The notes: generated by a model from the letters alone, not told the origin. A stretch of DNA of 34,033 nucleotides from Sulfuricurvum sp. (GCF_028712165.1 NZ_JAQTQR010000027.1:1-34033), one strand, 5' to 3'; positions 7,936 through 16,359 are shown, counted from the first letter of the stretch. Program-made: numbers and translations.

Positions 7936-9668
7936 AATACCTTATCGATTTTCTAGACAATAAAACCATCGAAAAAACCCATATCTTTTCACAGCTCAAA
8001 TGTACAGTGGAAGAGGCAAAAATATTGCAGCTTTTGACTCGCAAATTTTTACAGTCTCAGGAAGATGCTATCGTTGCGGAACTCCTCCAAGAGCTTCACG
8101 GAGCGGATGACTATTCGTATCTTAGCCATTTCGGAGAGGTCAAAACACTGTTAGAACTTGGGTGGATTACCCATCACTCCTTTACACCGATCAAAATCAG
8201 TGATATGTCACACTTAGAACTTTATAACACTCCTGTGGCACTTACCTCGGTCTTTATGAAACTCCTCGAAGAGGGGTCGTTGGAGATGACGCTTCCGGAC
8301 ATAAAACCCTATGCCGATCATTTGGAATACCTGCAAGATCAGTTTTTCCGTATCGAGCTGTATCAAAAGATGTCTATTATCCGACACAATGGAAACGAGC
8401 ATTCTCTAGGGATCAACCGTATCCAAAACAAACTCGATCTTCTCGAAAAACGGATTGATGAACGGATTGCGCAGACATCACTCGATGTAGTCCTGGATCG
8501 TTTTTTCAAACAAAAGAAACTTGAGCCCAAAGAACAGGTGATTTTTTTGGCTCTGCTCAAAGAAGAGTACAGTGCAACCGAGGGGAATTTGCGGGAGATG
8601 AACACTCTGATCGATCTGATCAGTTTTGATGATTACGAGCGGATTAAAAACCGTGCCCTGCTCGAAGACGGCGCCCGCTTGATCAACGAAGAAGTGATCG
8701 ATTATGAGGAGATGCTCAATCCGTTCGGCGGTATCAGCCGCGCTTTTTACATTGTCGATGAGGTACTTCAGTCGATTATGCATCCGCAGAAAAAGAAAAA
8801 AGTACGCAAACTCAAACTCGATATGCTGATTAAAGAGCAGGAGATTTTTGAACTGATCGAACCGACAACATCATTGGAAAATGTCGTATTAAATCCGACA
8901 ACGGAGCAAACGCTTCAAAACCTCATGCGTCAGCTGGATCGGGAAGTGATAGCCCGTCTTCATGAATGGGGGATCAAAGATAAAAAAGCGGGAATCGATG
9001 CACGAATCATTTTTTACGGCCCTCCGGGAACGGGAAAAACTCTTACGGCACACTCTTTATCCCGTTCATTGAAACGACAGGTTCTGAGCTTTGACTGTTC
9101 CAAAATCCTTTCGATGTATGTGGGAGAATCGGAAAAAAATGTTCGTAAAATTTTTGATACCTACGCCGATTTAACCCGTCAAACCAAAACAGAGCCGATC
9201 TTATTGCTCAACGAAGCGGATCAGTTTCTCTCTTCACGTTCTTCAGGGGTCGGTTCTTCCGCCGATCAGATGCACAATCAGATGCAGAATATCTTTTTGG
9301 AGCAGATTGAGAAGTTTCAGGGGATTTTGATCGCGACGACCAATCTGCTTGAAAACATTGATCAGGCTTTTTCCCGCCGATTCAATTACAAAATCGAATT
9401 TAAAAAACCGGATCAAAAACAGCGTCTTACTCTTTGGAAAATGATGCTTCCGAAAAATGCACCGTATGAAAGCGGATTTGACGTTGAAAAACTCGCAGCC
9501 TACCCGCTCACCGGAGGTCAAATTAATTTGATCGTCAAAAATACGGCGTATCATGTCGCCGCGAGAAAAGAGGGGACATTCAAACACGAAGACTTTATTG
9601 CCGAAATCCAAAAAGAGCGTTCAGGAAGTTTCGAAGGTGAAAAATCGATGGGATTTATTAATCACTGA
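7932..9668 (+). CDS. AAA+ family ATPase with long N-terminal region
   Basis: A 578-aa protein with one AAA+ module in its C-terminal half. Walker A is GPPGTGKT at 363-370. Walker B reads ILLLNEAD, with N427 replacing the usual Asp before E428; an NEAD variant also occurs in other bacterial AAA proteins, so activity is not excluded. Sensor 1 (IATTN) and an arginine-finger-like AFSRRF follow. The first 340 residues are helical, with charged coiled-coil-like stretches and no recognised domain, and probably bind a target. The start is TTG at 7932, within the TTGA overlap with the ligase stop; AAGGAAAC gives a good ribosome site. No membrane segment is seen. Role unknown: remodelling of a protein complex is the family's general job. 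Confidence 0.85.
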   Translation: MKYLIDFLDNKTIEKTHIFSQLKCTVEEAKILQLLTRKFLQSQEDAIVAELLQELHGADDYSYLSHFGEVKTLLELGWITHHSFTPIKISDMSHLELYNTPVALTSVFMKLLEEGSLEMTLPDIKPYADHLEYLQDQFFRIELYQKMSIIRHNGNEHSLGINRIQNKLDLLEKRIDERIAQTSLDVVLDRFFKQKKLEPKEQVIFLALLKEEYSATEGNLREMNTLIDLISFDDYERIKNRALLEDGARLINEEVIDYEEMLNPFGGISRAFYIVDEVLQSIMHPQKKKKVRKLKLDMLIKEQEIFELIEPTTSLENVVLNPTTEQTLQNLMRQLDREVIARLHEWGIKDKKAGIDARIIFYGPPGTGKTLTAHSLSRSLKRQVLSFDCSKILSMYVGESEKNVRKIFDTYADLTRQTKTEPILLLNEADQFLSSRSSGVGSSADQMHNQMQNIFLEQIEKFQGILIATTNLLENIDQAFSRRFNYKIEFKKPDQKQRLTLWKMMLPKNAPYESGFDVEKLAAYPLTGGQINLIVKNTAYHVAARKEGTFKHEDFIAEIQKERSGSFEGEKSMGFINH

Positions 9669-9699
9669 TCATTGTGATGTATTTGTGATTTAAGCAGAG

Positions 9700-9705
9700 T
9701 ATAAT
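9700..9705 (+). promoter_or_regulatory. -10 box (TATAAT) for the soluble chemoreceptor gene
   Basis: Perfect TATAAT 28 bases before the ATG at 9734, preceded by TTTGTGATTTAAGC, an AT-rich stretch without a clear -35, as is usual for Campylobacterota. It separates the chemoreceptor from the upstream operon. Confidence 0.6.
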
Positions 9706-9733
9706 TTTCTTACATCAGTAAGAAGGGGTTCTC

Positions 9734-10828
9734 ATGGGTTGGTTTGGAGATGATACAGCTTTAAAAAATGAGTTGGAAAGTGTCAAAAAAGAAAATAATA
9801 CACTCCAAGAAGAGAACAAACGTCTAGAAACACGCCTCCGCGAACAAGATATCCTCCTTCAGCAACAGGCTGATCAAAGCAAATGTGATAACGCATCGCT
9901 CATGATGACTTATCAAAATGAACAGATCAAGAAAAATTTGATCGATGTTCAGGGAAATATGGCCTCATCCGTCGTATCCTCAAAAGAAAACATTGCACAA
10001 TCCACCGCATTACTGGAAAATATTGTCGATCTCGGACATAAAGCATCGGGTATTTCGAATACATTAGAAGGTCTAAACGGCTTGGCACTTGAGTCAATGG
10101 AAACGGTTCATGCATTATCGGAACGTGCGCAGGATGTGGCAAGCATCTTAGTCTTGATTAAAGATATATCCGATCAAACGAACTTGCTTGCCCTTAACGC
10201 TGCGATTGAAGCGGCTCGGGCAGGAGAACACGGACGAGGATTTGCCGTTGTTGCAGACGAAGTACGCAAACTCGCAGATCGAACGGATAAGGCAATCAGC
10301 GAAATCAATATTTCATTACAGTCAATGAAACAGGATGTTACAACGATTGGGGAAAAATTTGAGCAAGTACAAGAGAGCATTGAGGAATCGAATCAATCTA
10401 TCGGAAGCTTCAATACAAATATGGAACATAATGCGCAGATGATGCGTAAAACGTTTGCCAGTACGGAACATACGGCGGAACGGATATTTATGAGTCTGGC
10501 AAAATTGGATCATATTGTTTGGAAAGTGAATACCTACCTTTCAGCCATCACCCGAAAAGAGCAGTTTAGTTTTGTTGACCATCATAACTGCCGTCTCGGT
10601 AAATGGTATTACGAAGGTGAAGGGGCTGAGTTTTTCAAAAAAACCGCAAGTTATTCGGCACTTGAATCACCGCATTCGATTGTTCATAACTCAACTCACA
10701 AAATTTTTGATTTGATGAAGACTGAGAGCATCGGTTCAGAACGTTTTGTCAAAGTTTTTGAAGAGATGGAACATGCAAGTGACGGTGTATTCGCAACTTT
10801 GGATCGTATGCTTCAAGAAAAAATCTAA
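9734..10828 (+). CDS. Soluble methyl-accepting chemotaxis protein with CZB domain (TlpD-like)
   Basis: A 364-aa cytoplasmic chemoreceptor. There is no transmembrane segment or HAMP domain; residues 5-50 form a coiled coil. The conserved signalling tip that contacts CheA/CheW runs from about 145 ([20 protein letters not shown] ... [15 protein letters not shown]). The C-terminal chemoreceptor zinc-binding (CZB) domain has its four expected ligands: H260, C286 (in NCRLGKWY), H314 and H318. The architecture matches Helicobacter pylori TlpD, a soluble receptor linked to energy and oxidant taxis; CZB Cys-Zn sites are known to react with oxidants such as HOCl. It sits directly upstream of the complex I promoter, which suits an energy-sensing role, but that link is inference. 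It has its own promoter. Confidence 0.93.
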   Translation: MGWFGDDTALKNELESVKKENNTLQEENKRLETRLREQDILLQQQADQSKCDNASLMMTYQNEQIKKNLIDVQGNMASSVVSSKENIAQSTALLENIVDLGHKASGISNTLEGLNGLALESMETVHALSERAQDVASILVLIKDISDQTNLLALNAAIEAARAGEHGRGFAVVADEVRKLADRTDKAISEINISLQSMKQDVTTIGEKFEQVQESIEESNQSIGSFNTNMEHNAQMMRKTFASTEHTAERIFMSLAKLDHIVWKVNTYLSAITRKEQFSFVDHHNCRLGKWYYEGEGAEFFKKTASYSALESPHSIVHNSTHKIFDLMKTESIGSERFVKVFEEMEHASDGVFATLDRMLQEKI

Positions 10829-10866
10829 TTTCCTTCTCATCTTCAATTAGAATGGCGCATGAATAT

Positions 10867-10887
10867 ATTTCATCTTTTTGATGAAAT
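10867..10887 (+). terminator. Stem-loop behind the chemoreceptor gene, possible terminator
   Basis: ATTTCATC and GATGAAAT form a perfect 8-bp stem with a five-T loop, 38 bases after the stop codon. It is AT-rich and lacks a T-run on its 3' side, so it is a weak terminator at best. Confidence 0.35.
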
Positions 10888-11000
10888 GTAGAAATTTGTG
10901 ACATATTTAATGCATCGTATTCTATTTTGTTACAAATAATAACACTTGTCGCTAAAGTACACGTTTTAGGTGTTTCCTATTGTGACAGAAGCCAAAAAAT

Positions 11001-11021
11001 ATAAATGATTGATAAATGATT
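11001..11021 (+). repeat. Tandem direct repeat, candidate activator site for nuo
   Basis: ATAAATGATT occurs at 11001-11010 and again at 11012-11021, both copies perfect and one helical turn apart. The pair ends 27 bases before the -10 box, where OmpR/PhoB-class response regulators commonly bind as tandem dimers. The regulator is not identified. Confidence 0.45.
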
Positions 11022-11048
11022 AAGGGTTTGCTTTAATTCTCTTTTTGT

Positions 11049-11054
11049 TATAGT
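11049..11054 (+). promoter_or_regulatory. -10 box (TATAGT) of the nuo operon
   Basis: TATAGT preceded by CTTTAATTCTCTTTTTGT fits the Campylobacterota sigma70 pattern of T-rich periodic sequence followed by a -10 box. No good -35 hexamer is present, in keeping with activator control. The predicted leader is about 80 bases. Confidence 0.5.
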
Positions 11055-11080
11055 GCAACAACTGTTTTTATCTAAAACCG

Positions 11081-11115
11081 TATCCTGTGGCAGGAAGCTT
11101 TCTTGACGCAGGATA
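11081..11115 (+). promoter_or_regulatory. Inverted repeat in the nuo leader
   Basis: TATCCTG (11081-11087) is the exact reverse complement of CAGGATA (11109-11115), with a smaller imperfect AGGAAGCTTTCT hairpin nested between them. The element would lie in the 5' leader of the nuo mRNA, ending 28 bases before the ATG. It has no T-run, so it is more likely a stability or control hairpin than a terminator. Confidence 0.4.
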
Positions 11116-11143
11116 GGCCATTAACCACGTAAAGGTCAGAACT

Positions 11144-11533
11144 ATGGAGCATTACCACGTAGCAAATCCTTATTTTGGGGTATTTGTACTGTTTGTATTG
11201 ACGTTTGGGGCATTCTATACCACAACAGTCATCGCACGCTTAGCCAGCCGCGCATTAGCGGCCAAAGATACTGAAAAAATAAAACTCTCGGTCTACGAAT
11301 GCGGACCGGAGGTGACCAAACAGCCGAACCGTATTTCGACACAGTTTTACCTGTTTGCGTTGTTGTTTTTATTGTTTGATGTGGAAATTGTATTTATGTT
11401 TCCGTGGGCAATTGATTTTAAATTACTCGGATGGTTCGGCTTTAGCGAGATGATGATGTTTATCGTCTTGTTGGCTATCGGATTTGTTTATGCGTGGAAA
11501 AAAGGGGCACTCGAATGGCACAACATCAAGTAA
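11144..11533 (+). CDS. nuoA: Complex I subunit NuoA
   Basis: A 129-aa inner-membrane subunit of proton-pumping NADH-type:quinone oxidoreductase. Three hydrophobic segments are seen (about 10-32, 67-88, 95-115), the normal topology. The conserved loop YECGPEV between the first and second helices, with its Cys, faces the quinone cavity, and [12 protein letters not shown] carries the conserved acidic residues. Length is normal. It is the first gene of the operon, 90 bases below the -10 box, and its 3' end overlaps nuoB by 19 bases. Confidence 0.97.
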   Translation: MEHYHVANPYFGVFVLFVLTFGAFYTTTVIARLASRALAAKDTEKIKLSVYECGPEVTKQPNRISTQFYLFALLFLLFDVEIVFMFPWAIDFKLLGWFGFSEMMMFIVLLAIGFVYAWKKGALEWHNIK

Positions 11534-12024
11534 ATTATCTTAAAGACGGCGGACTTCCCGTCGCATTGACAACAATCGATAAAGTGGTCAACTGGGGTCG
11601 ATCAAACTCTATCTGGGCATTGACATACGGTTTGGCATGCTGTGGTATTGAAATGATGGCTTCAGGGGCATCCCGTTATGACTTTGACCGTTTCGGTACG
11701 ATCTTCCGGGCTTCTCCGCGTCAGGCTGAACTCATGGTTGTTGCAGGGACATTGACGAAAAAACATGCGGAGTTTATTCGCCGTTTGTACGATCAAATGA
11801 CAGAACCTAAATGGGTTATCTCTATGGGTTCATGCGCTAACACAGGCGGTATGTTCAATACTTACGCTACGGTTCAAGGTGTCGATCGTGTTATCCCTGT
11901 TGATCTCTATCTACCGGGATGTGCACCACGTCCTGAAACCTTGCAATATGGCGTATTGCTGTTACAGCAAAAAATTCGTAAAGAGAGTGCGTCACGCGCT
12001 CAAAAACCAAAAAGGTTGATGTAA
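11515..12024 (+). CDS. nuoB: Complex I subunit NuoB (N2 cluster)
   Basis: A 169-aa peripheral subunit that holds the terminal [4Fe-4S] cluster N2, from which electrons pass to quinone. All four ligands are present: the tandem C42-C43 in [10 protein letters not shown]107 in [10 protein letters not shown] and C136 in PGCAPRPE. I chose the ATG at 11515 over one at 11494 in the same frame because it gives the normal family N terminus and has AAGGGG at the right distance inside the end of nuoA. The stop TAA shares a base with the ATG of nuoC. Confidence 0.97.
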   Translation: MAQHQVNYLKDGGLPVALTTIDKVVNWGRSNSIWALTYGLACCGIEMMASGASRYDFDRFGTIFRASPRQAELMVVAGTLTKKHAEFIRRLYDQMTEPKWVISMGSCANTGGMFNTYATVQGVDRVIPVDLYLPGCAPRPETLQYGVLLLQQKIRKESASRAQKPKRLM

Positions 12025-12830
12025 TGAGAGCTTACACCCCTAAAGACGACGTACAGAAAAAACCCTATTATACAGATCGCTATTGGGTTGCCCCTCAGGT
12101 AGCGAAGAGCGATGTGAGCGAAGATGCGGTATTTGCTGCGGATCTCGAAGCGATCAAAGCAAAATTTGACGTATTGGATGCGTATATCCAAGTGGGTCAA
12201 ATGGTGGTCGTCATCAATGCTGTGGACAACTTTGGTGTAATTGAACTGATGAAAAATGAGCTTTCATACAATCAGCTCTCTGAAATGTCTGCGATTGATT
12301 GGTTGGCTACGGAAGGAAAATTTGAGATTTTCTACCAAATGCTCAGTATGTCTAAGCGCAAACGTATTCGCGTAAAATGCAAAATCGGTGAAAAAGAGTC
12401 GATCCAAAGCGTTGAGAAACTGTTTCGATCTGCTGACTGGTCTGAGCGCGAGATGTATGACATGTTCGGTGTCGTTGTGAATAACCACCCGTTTATGAAA
12501 CGTATTTTGATGCCGGATGACTGGGAAGGCTTCCCGCTTCGTAAAACCTATCCTCTCCAAGGGGATGAATTTGCGCAGTGGTATGAAGTCGATAAAATCT
12601 TCGGTAAAGAGGCGCGTGAGATTATCGGACCTGAAAACCGCGATCCTGCACGTGTTGATCGCTATGACACCGAACGTTTTGCAAGATTGGGTCACGAAGT
12701 ACCGCGCGGTGCCGATATCAGCCAAGGCGAGCCGGATACTCCGCTTGTTTACCAAGAAGAGGGTGGTGTCTTCTTGATCGAAAAATTTGACGCAGAGAAG
12801 AGTGTCGTGATCTCTGATCGCGACCGTTAA
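12024..12830 (+). CDS. nuoC: Complex I subunit NuoC
   Basis: A 268-aa peripheral subunit that scaffolds the quinone module together with NuoD. The core 30-kDa signature [20 protein letters not shown] and the following [15 protein letters not shown] are clear at about 130-180. It carries no cofactor. An N-terminal extension of about 40 residues and a C-terminal tail of about 60 residues after the core make it longer than the E. coli NuoC domain. NuoC and NuoD are separate genes here, unlike the fused NuoCD of E. coli. It starts on the last base of nuoB and ends 9 bases before nuoD. Confidence 0.95.
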   Translation: MRAYTPKDDVQKKPYYTDRYWVAPQVAKSDVSEDAVFAADLEAIKAKFDVLDAYIQVGQMVVVINAVDNFGVIELMKNELSYNQLSEMSAIDWLATEGKFEIFYQMLSMSKRKRIRVKCKIGEKESIQSVEKLFRSADWSEREMYDMFGVVVNNHPFMKRILMPDDWEGFPLRKTYPLQGDEFAQWYEVDKIFGKEAREIIGPENRDPARVDRYDTERFARLGHEVPRGADISQGEPDTPLVYQEEGGVFLIEKFDAEKSVVISDRDR

Positions 12831-12839
12831 GGATCACGT

Positions 12840-14066
12840 ATGCAACAAGCCAATAGACTTAGACCTTTTTTCGAAAACATTACATTTGACCGTGATGACA
12901 ATGAGTTGATTCTCAACTTCGGTCCTCAGCATCCATCGGCGCACGGACAATTACGTTTGATGCTCCATTTGCAACAAGAGCAAATCACAAAAGCCCATCC
13001 GGATATCGGATACCTTCACCGTGGTATGGAGAAGATGGCAGAGAACATGATTTACAATGAATTCATGCCGACCACTGACCGTATGGACTATATTGCATCC
13101 AGTTCAAACAACTACGGATTTGCTTTGGCAGTTGAAAAACTGATCGGTCTTGAAGTACCGCGCCGTGCGAAAGTAATTCGTATGATGCTTCTTGAGACCA
13201 ACCGTCTTATGTCCCACCTTTTTTGGTTGGCGACAACGGCGCTGGATATCGGAGCGATGACCGTGTTCTTGTTTGCATTCCGTGAGCGTGAATATCTCAT
13301 GGATTTGATCGAAGACTACTGCGGTGCCCGTTTGACCCATGCAGCGGTTCGTATCGGTGGAGTTCCCCTCGATTTGCCGGATAACTTTATCGCCGATCTT
13401 CGCAAATTCCTCGACAAATTGCCGGAGAATATCAAAGACTACGAAGACCTCCTCGACAGCAACCGTATTTGGTTGATGCGTATGGAAAATGTCGGAGTTA
13501 TCTCAAAAGAGATGGCCTTGAGCTGGGGATGTTCGGGAGTAATGCTCCGTGCTTCAGGTGTTGAGTGGGATATCCGTAAAGAAGAACCGTATGAGCTTTA
13601 TGATGAAGTAGAGTTCAATGTTCCGGTTTCGGACAAAGGGGACAACTACGCCCGTTATAAACTCTACATGGCAGAGATGCGCGAATCGGCAAAGATTTTG
13701 GATCAAGTTCTCGATATGTACGAGGGAACCGGGCCTGAGTTAATGGCGCATGCACCGCAATATATTTCGGCACCTAAAATCGATATTATGACTCAAAACT
13801 ACTCGTTGATGCAGCATTTTGTCCTTGTAACTCAAGGGATGCGTCCTCCGGTAGGAGAAGTATATATCGCGACCGAATCACCAAAAGGGGAGCTTGGTTA
13901 TTACATCAACTCCCAAGGTGGTGCTTATCCGTACCGTCTTAAACTCCGTGCGCCGTCATTCTGGCACACCGGGATTTTGACAGATTTATTGCCGGGTCAC
14001 TACATTCCGGACGTTGTATCTATCATCGGGACGACCAATATCGTCTTCGGTGAAGTAGACCGCTAA
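12840..14066 (+). CDS. nuoD: Complex I subunit NuoD
   Basis: A 408-aa peripheral subunit of the 49-kDa family that forms the quinone headgroup site next to cluster N2. The N-terminal [15 protein letters not shown] carries the conserved HPSAHG loop, and [12 protein letters not shown] and [11 protein letters not shown] follow; the C terminus ends GEVDR as in the family. Like other complex I members, it lacks the Ni-binding Cys pairs of its hydrogenase relatives. Length is normal. A short Shine-Dalgarno lies in the 9-base gap behind nuoC. Confidence 0.97.
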   Translation: MQQANRLRPFFENITFDRDDNELILNFGPQHPSAHGQLRLMLHLQQEQITKAHPDIGYLHRGMEKMAENMIYNEFMPTTDRMDYIASSSNNYGFALAVEKLIGLEVPRRAKVIRMMLLETNRLMSHLFWLATTALDIGAMTVFLFAFREREYLMDLIEDYCGARLTHAAVRIGGVPLDLPDNFIADLRKFLDKLPENIKDYEDLLDSNRIWLMRMENVGVISKEMALSWGCSGVMLRASGVEWDIRKEEPYELYDEVEFNVPVSDKGDNYARYKLYMAEMRESAKILDQVLDMYEGTGPELMAHAPQYISAPKIDIMTQNYSLMQHFVLVTQGMRPPVGEVYIATESPKGELGYYINSQGGAYPYRLKLRAPSFWHTGILTDLLPGHYIPDVVSIIGTTNIVFGEVDR

Positions 14067-14078
14067 AAGGAGCATGCA

Positions 14079-14303
14079 GTGAAACGTTACGATTTACGTC
14101 ATTTAAAAGAAAATTTTTACGGTCGCATGTCTGATATTATCAAACAAGAGCCTGCAAACGGCGAAGTACTGATCTTTTTGTTTGAAATTGGTGATTTTAC
14201 CCCGATCCAACAATCGGCTGATTTGGTTAAAGAGCTTGGGTGTGAACTCATGAATTCGTTGAAGTTTAACGAAGCCGACTGGACCATTGTGGTCAAAAAA
14301 TAA
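14079..14303 (+). CDS. Small NuoE-position protein (Campylobacterota NuoE substitute)
   Basis: A 74-aa protein in the place where other bacteria have the 160-170-aa NuoE. It contains a single Cys (residue 55, ELGCELMN), so it cannot hold the [2Fe-2S] cluster N1a, which needs four. Size and position match the small replacement proteins known from Campylobacter jejuni (Cj1575c) and Helicobacter pylori (HP1264). The fold may resemble a reduced thioredoxin-like domain: a helix, a strand EVLIFLFEIG, a helix and a strand DWTIVVKK. The start is GTG at 14079 behind AAAAGGAG; the nearby ATG at 14074 is out of frame. It probably binds the following fusion protein. Function beyond that is unknown. Confidence 0.85.
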   Translation: MKRYDLRHLKENFYGRMSDIIKQEPANGEVLIFLFEIGDFTPIQQSADLVKELGCELMNSLKFNEADWTIVVKK

Positions 14304-14312
14304 GGAAACGTT

Positions 14313-16349
14313 GTGAGTAAAGTCTATTTCTCCACGTGGCGGGGCGAGCAAATTAACAACATCGGCAAAGCTGACGATGCTTGGGAAAAATCTGCTTATA
14401 ACCTCCCGTTGGAATATAACGAACACGCCCATTCAAAAGCGTTTATCGGTTGGGATGGCGTAGCGCTGTTTAACCCCGATGTTGACGTGGTTCGTTTAGC
14501 GACGGAGTATGCAGCGCAATATCAGGTTTATTCTGAAGCATGCGGACGTTGTGCACCGGGGCGATGGGGCGGTCGTATTTTGTACGATTTGCTCGATAAA
14601 ATCGCTCGCGGAGAGGGTGCGGTATCGGACATGGATCACCTAAAAGAGGTCTCCAAAACGATGCAGGAAACGTCTAAATGCGAGATTGGTAAAACCGTTC
14701 CAAACCCGTTATTGGATCTCATGACTCACTTCGAGTCGGAGTTTATGGCGTGTATTACCGAGCAAAAACCTTCCAAACATTATCATATGGAAGATACCAA
14801 TTACATCGCAAAAATTACCGCACCCTGTATGGATGCGTGTCCGGCACACGTCGATATTCCGGCCTATATCGAAGGTGTGAGAGATCTGCGTTTTGATGAT
14901 TCATTGATGGCAACCCGTCAAACCATGCCATTGGCACATACGTGCGGACGTGTTTGTCCTCACCCGTGTGAAACAGAGTGCCGCCGTACAAACCTTGATG
15001 AACCTATTTCGATCATGGAGCTCAAACGTTTGGGTGCCGATTATGAGACCGATCACGGTTTCGGCTTCTTCCACCCAAGTGAGAAAAAACCGTCCATCGG
15101 TAAAAAAGTGGCGGTAATAGGTGCCGGTCCTGCAGGGCTAACGGGTGCCTATTATCTGGCACTTGACGGTGTTGACGTTGATGTGTACGAAGAACTTCCG
15201 GTTCTCGGCGGCGAGGTAGCCGTCGGGGTTCCGGAGTACCGCATGCCTATTGATAAATATAACCAAGACATCGAAGCAGTACGTGATCTTGGCGTTAATT
15301 TTATCACGAATAGCAAAGTCAATGCAGATATGATGCGTCAGTTTGAAAATGACTATGATGCTGTTTTGGTAGCAACCGGAACCCGTATCTCTAAAAAAGT
15401 CTATTGTGATAATGAACGTCCTGAAATTCAGGGATACTGGGGAGCTATCGACTTTTTGGATAAAGTTAATCTCCAAGTCAAATACGACATCATGGTACCG
15501 GAAGCGGATCAAAAACGTCATATGTTACCGACAAATTTCGTTGATTTGACGGGTAAAACACTGGTATGTGTCGGGGGCGGATTTACCTCTATGGACGTTG
15601 TACGCTGTGCGATCCGTGCCAATGCAAAAAAGGTTGTTATGCTTTATCGCCGTGACGAAGCAACGATTATCAAAAACACGACGTATGAAGAGTATCACGA
15701 AGCGGTAGAAGAGGGTGTCGAATTTATTTTCCACTCTGCCGTTGCAAAGATGAACGATGAAAACGATGTTTTGAAATCATTGATTGTCGATCGCTATGAA
15801 CTGGTTCCGGATCCGAACGGGGGGCGTCCTCAGTTGGAAAAAATCGAAGGAGCTTCGTTTGAGATGGAGTGTGATTATCTCATTCCTGCCGTTTCTCAAA
15901 GTGCTGATTTGAAACTTATTCCCGAAGAGTGGGAAATCGAGCGTACCTCATGGGCTACGATCAAAACCAACGGGAAAGACTATATGACTTCCCGCAAAGG
16001 GATTTTTGCTGCCGGAGACTGTGAATACGGACCGATGACGATTGTTAATGCGGTCGGACAGGCAAAACGTGCCGCATCGGTTATGGCACGTTATGTCCAG
16101 AGCGGCGAAATTACCTTGTTAGATGATGAGATCATGGAAGATCATCTTCGTAAGCTCAAGGTTTACGACAAAAAAGAGAAAATCCAAGGGTGGCTTCCGG
16201 GATTGCCGCGTCAACACAGTGAAGTCTTGACACCGGATGAACGCAAAGACAATAACCGTGAAGTCAAATACGGATTTACGCAAGAAGAGGCGCTTGCTGA
16301 AGCAGAACGATGTATGCGCTGTTATTATATTGCGATGGTAGCACACTAA
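14313..16349 (+). CDS. NuoF-position fusion: N3-like domain + GltD-like FAD/NAD(P)H oxidoreductase
   Basis: A 678-aa protein in the nuoF slot. Residues 1-150 resemble only the C-terminal cluster-N3 region of NuoF: EACGRCAPGRWGG gives C77 and C80, C123 follows, but the third expected Cys is G83. The FMN/NADH-binding domain of NuoF is absent. Residues 165-678 look like glutamate synthase small subunit (GltD) and relatives: Fe-S motifs C172-x3-C176 and C211, C215, C219, C223 (GRVCPHPCETEC); FAD site GAGPAG at 270-275; a second nucleotide site GGGFTS at 421-426 with R446-R447 (YRRDE), a pattern associated with NADPH; FAD motif AAGDCEYGP; and terminal C667/C670. No glutamate synthase large subunit is nearby. 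Inference: an alternative NAD(P)H- or ferredoxin-linked electron entry for complex I. Start GTG at 14313. Confidence 0.88.
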   Translation: MSKVYFSTWRGEQINNIGKADDAWEKSAYNLPLEYNEHAHSKAFIGWDGVALFNPDVDVVRLATEYAAQYQVYSEACGRCAPGRWGGRILYDLLDKIARGEGAVSDMDHLKEVSKTMQETSKCEIGKTVPNPLLDLMTHFESEFMACITEQKPSKHYHMEDTNYIAKITAPCMDACPAHVDIPAYIEGVRDLRFDDSLMATRQTMPLAHTCGRVCPHPCETECRRTNLDEPISIMELKRLGADYETDHGFGFFHPSEKKPSIGKKVAVIGAGPAGLTGAYYLALDGVDVDVYEELPVLGGEVAVGVPEYRMPIDKYNQDIEAVRDLGVNFITNSKVNADMMRQFENDYDAVLVATGTRISKKVYCDNERPEIQGYWGAIDFLDKVNLQVKYDIMVPEADQKRHMLPTNFVDLTGKTLVCVGGGFTSMDVVRCAIRANAKKVVMLYRRDEATIIKNTTYEEYHEAVEEGVEFIFHSAVAKMNDENDVLKSLIVDRYELVPDPNGGRPQLEKIEGASFEMECDYLIPAVSQSADLKLIPEEWEIERTSWATIKTNGKDYMTSRKGIFAAGDCEYGPMTIVNAVGQAKRAASVMARYVQSGEITLLDDEIMEDHLRKLKVYDKKEKIQGWLPGLPRQHSEVLTPDERKDNNREVKYGFTQEEALAEAERCMRCYYIAMVAH

Positions 16350-16359
16350 GGAGGGATGG

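Larger units (their letters stand above)
10829..11143 (+). promoter_or_regulatory. Intergenic control region before the nuo operon
   Basis: A 315-base AT-rich gap without a credible gene. In order it holds a stem-loop (10867-10887), a stretch with no recognised site, a perfect 10-base direct repeat at 11-base period (11001-11021), a -10-like TATAGT (11049-11054), a leader inverted repeat (11081-11115) and an AAGG ribosome site before nuoA. It is the longest non-coding stretch in the window and probably holds all control of the 17-kb operon. Confidence 0.7.

Noticed and set aside
9243-9611. 122-aa antisense ORF opposite the AAA+ domain
   Set aside because: Shadow of the conserved ATPase core.
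9661-9678. ATCAC/GTGAT hairpin after the AAA+ gene as a terminator
   Set aside because: Only five base pairs, overlaps the stop codon, and has no T-run; too weak to call.
11009-11022. FNR-like site TTGATAAATGATTA before nuo
   Set aside because: Only the left half fits TTGAT-N4-ATCAA; the sequence is better explained by the 10-base direct repeat.
11494-11514. Upstream ATG extending NuoB by seven residues
   Set aside because: The extension lies fully inside nuoA, adds a basic tail not typical of NuoB, and the ATG at 11515 has a better placed AAGGGG.
12264-12755. 163-aa antisense ORF opposite nuoC
   Set aside because: Shadow frame opposite conserved NuoC core; no independent coding signs.
15138-15521. 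127-aa antisense ORF opposite the fusion gene
   Set aside because: Shadow of a well-supported coding frame, with no promoter or domain.
14313-16349. Reading this gene as glutamate synthase small subunit gltD
   Set aside because: The N-terminal N3-like domain, position between nuoD and nuoG, and absence of a gltB neighbour argue for a complex I role.
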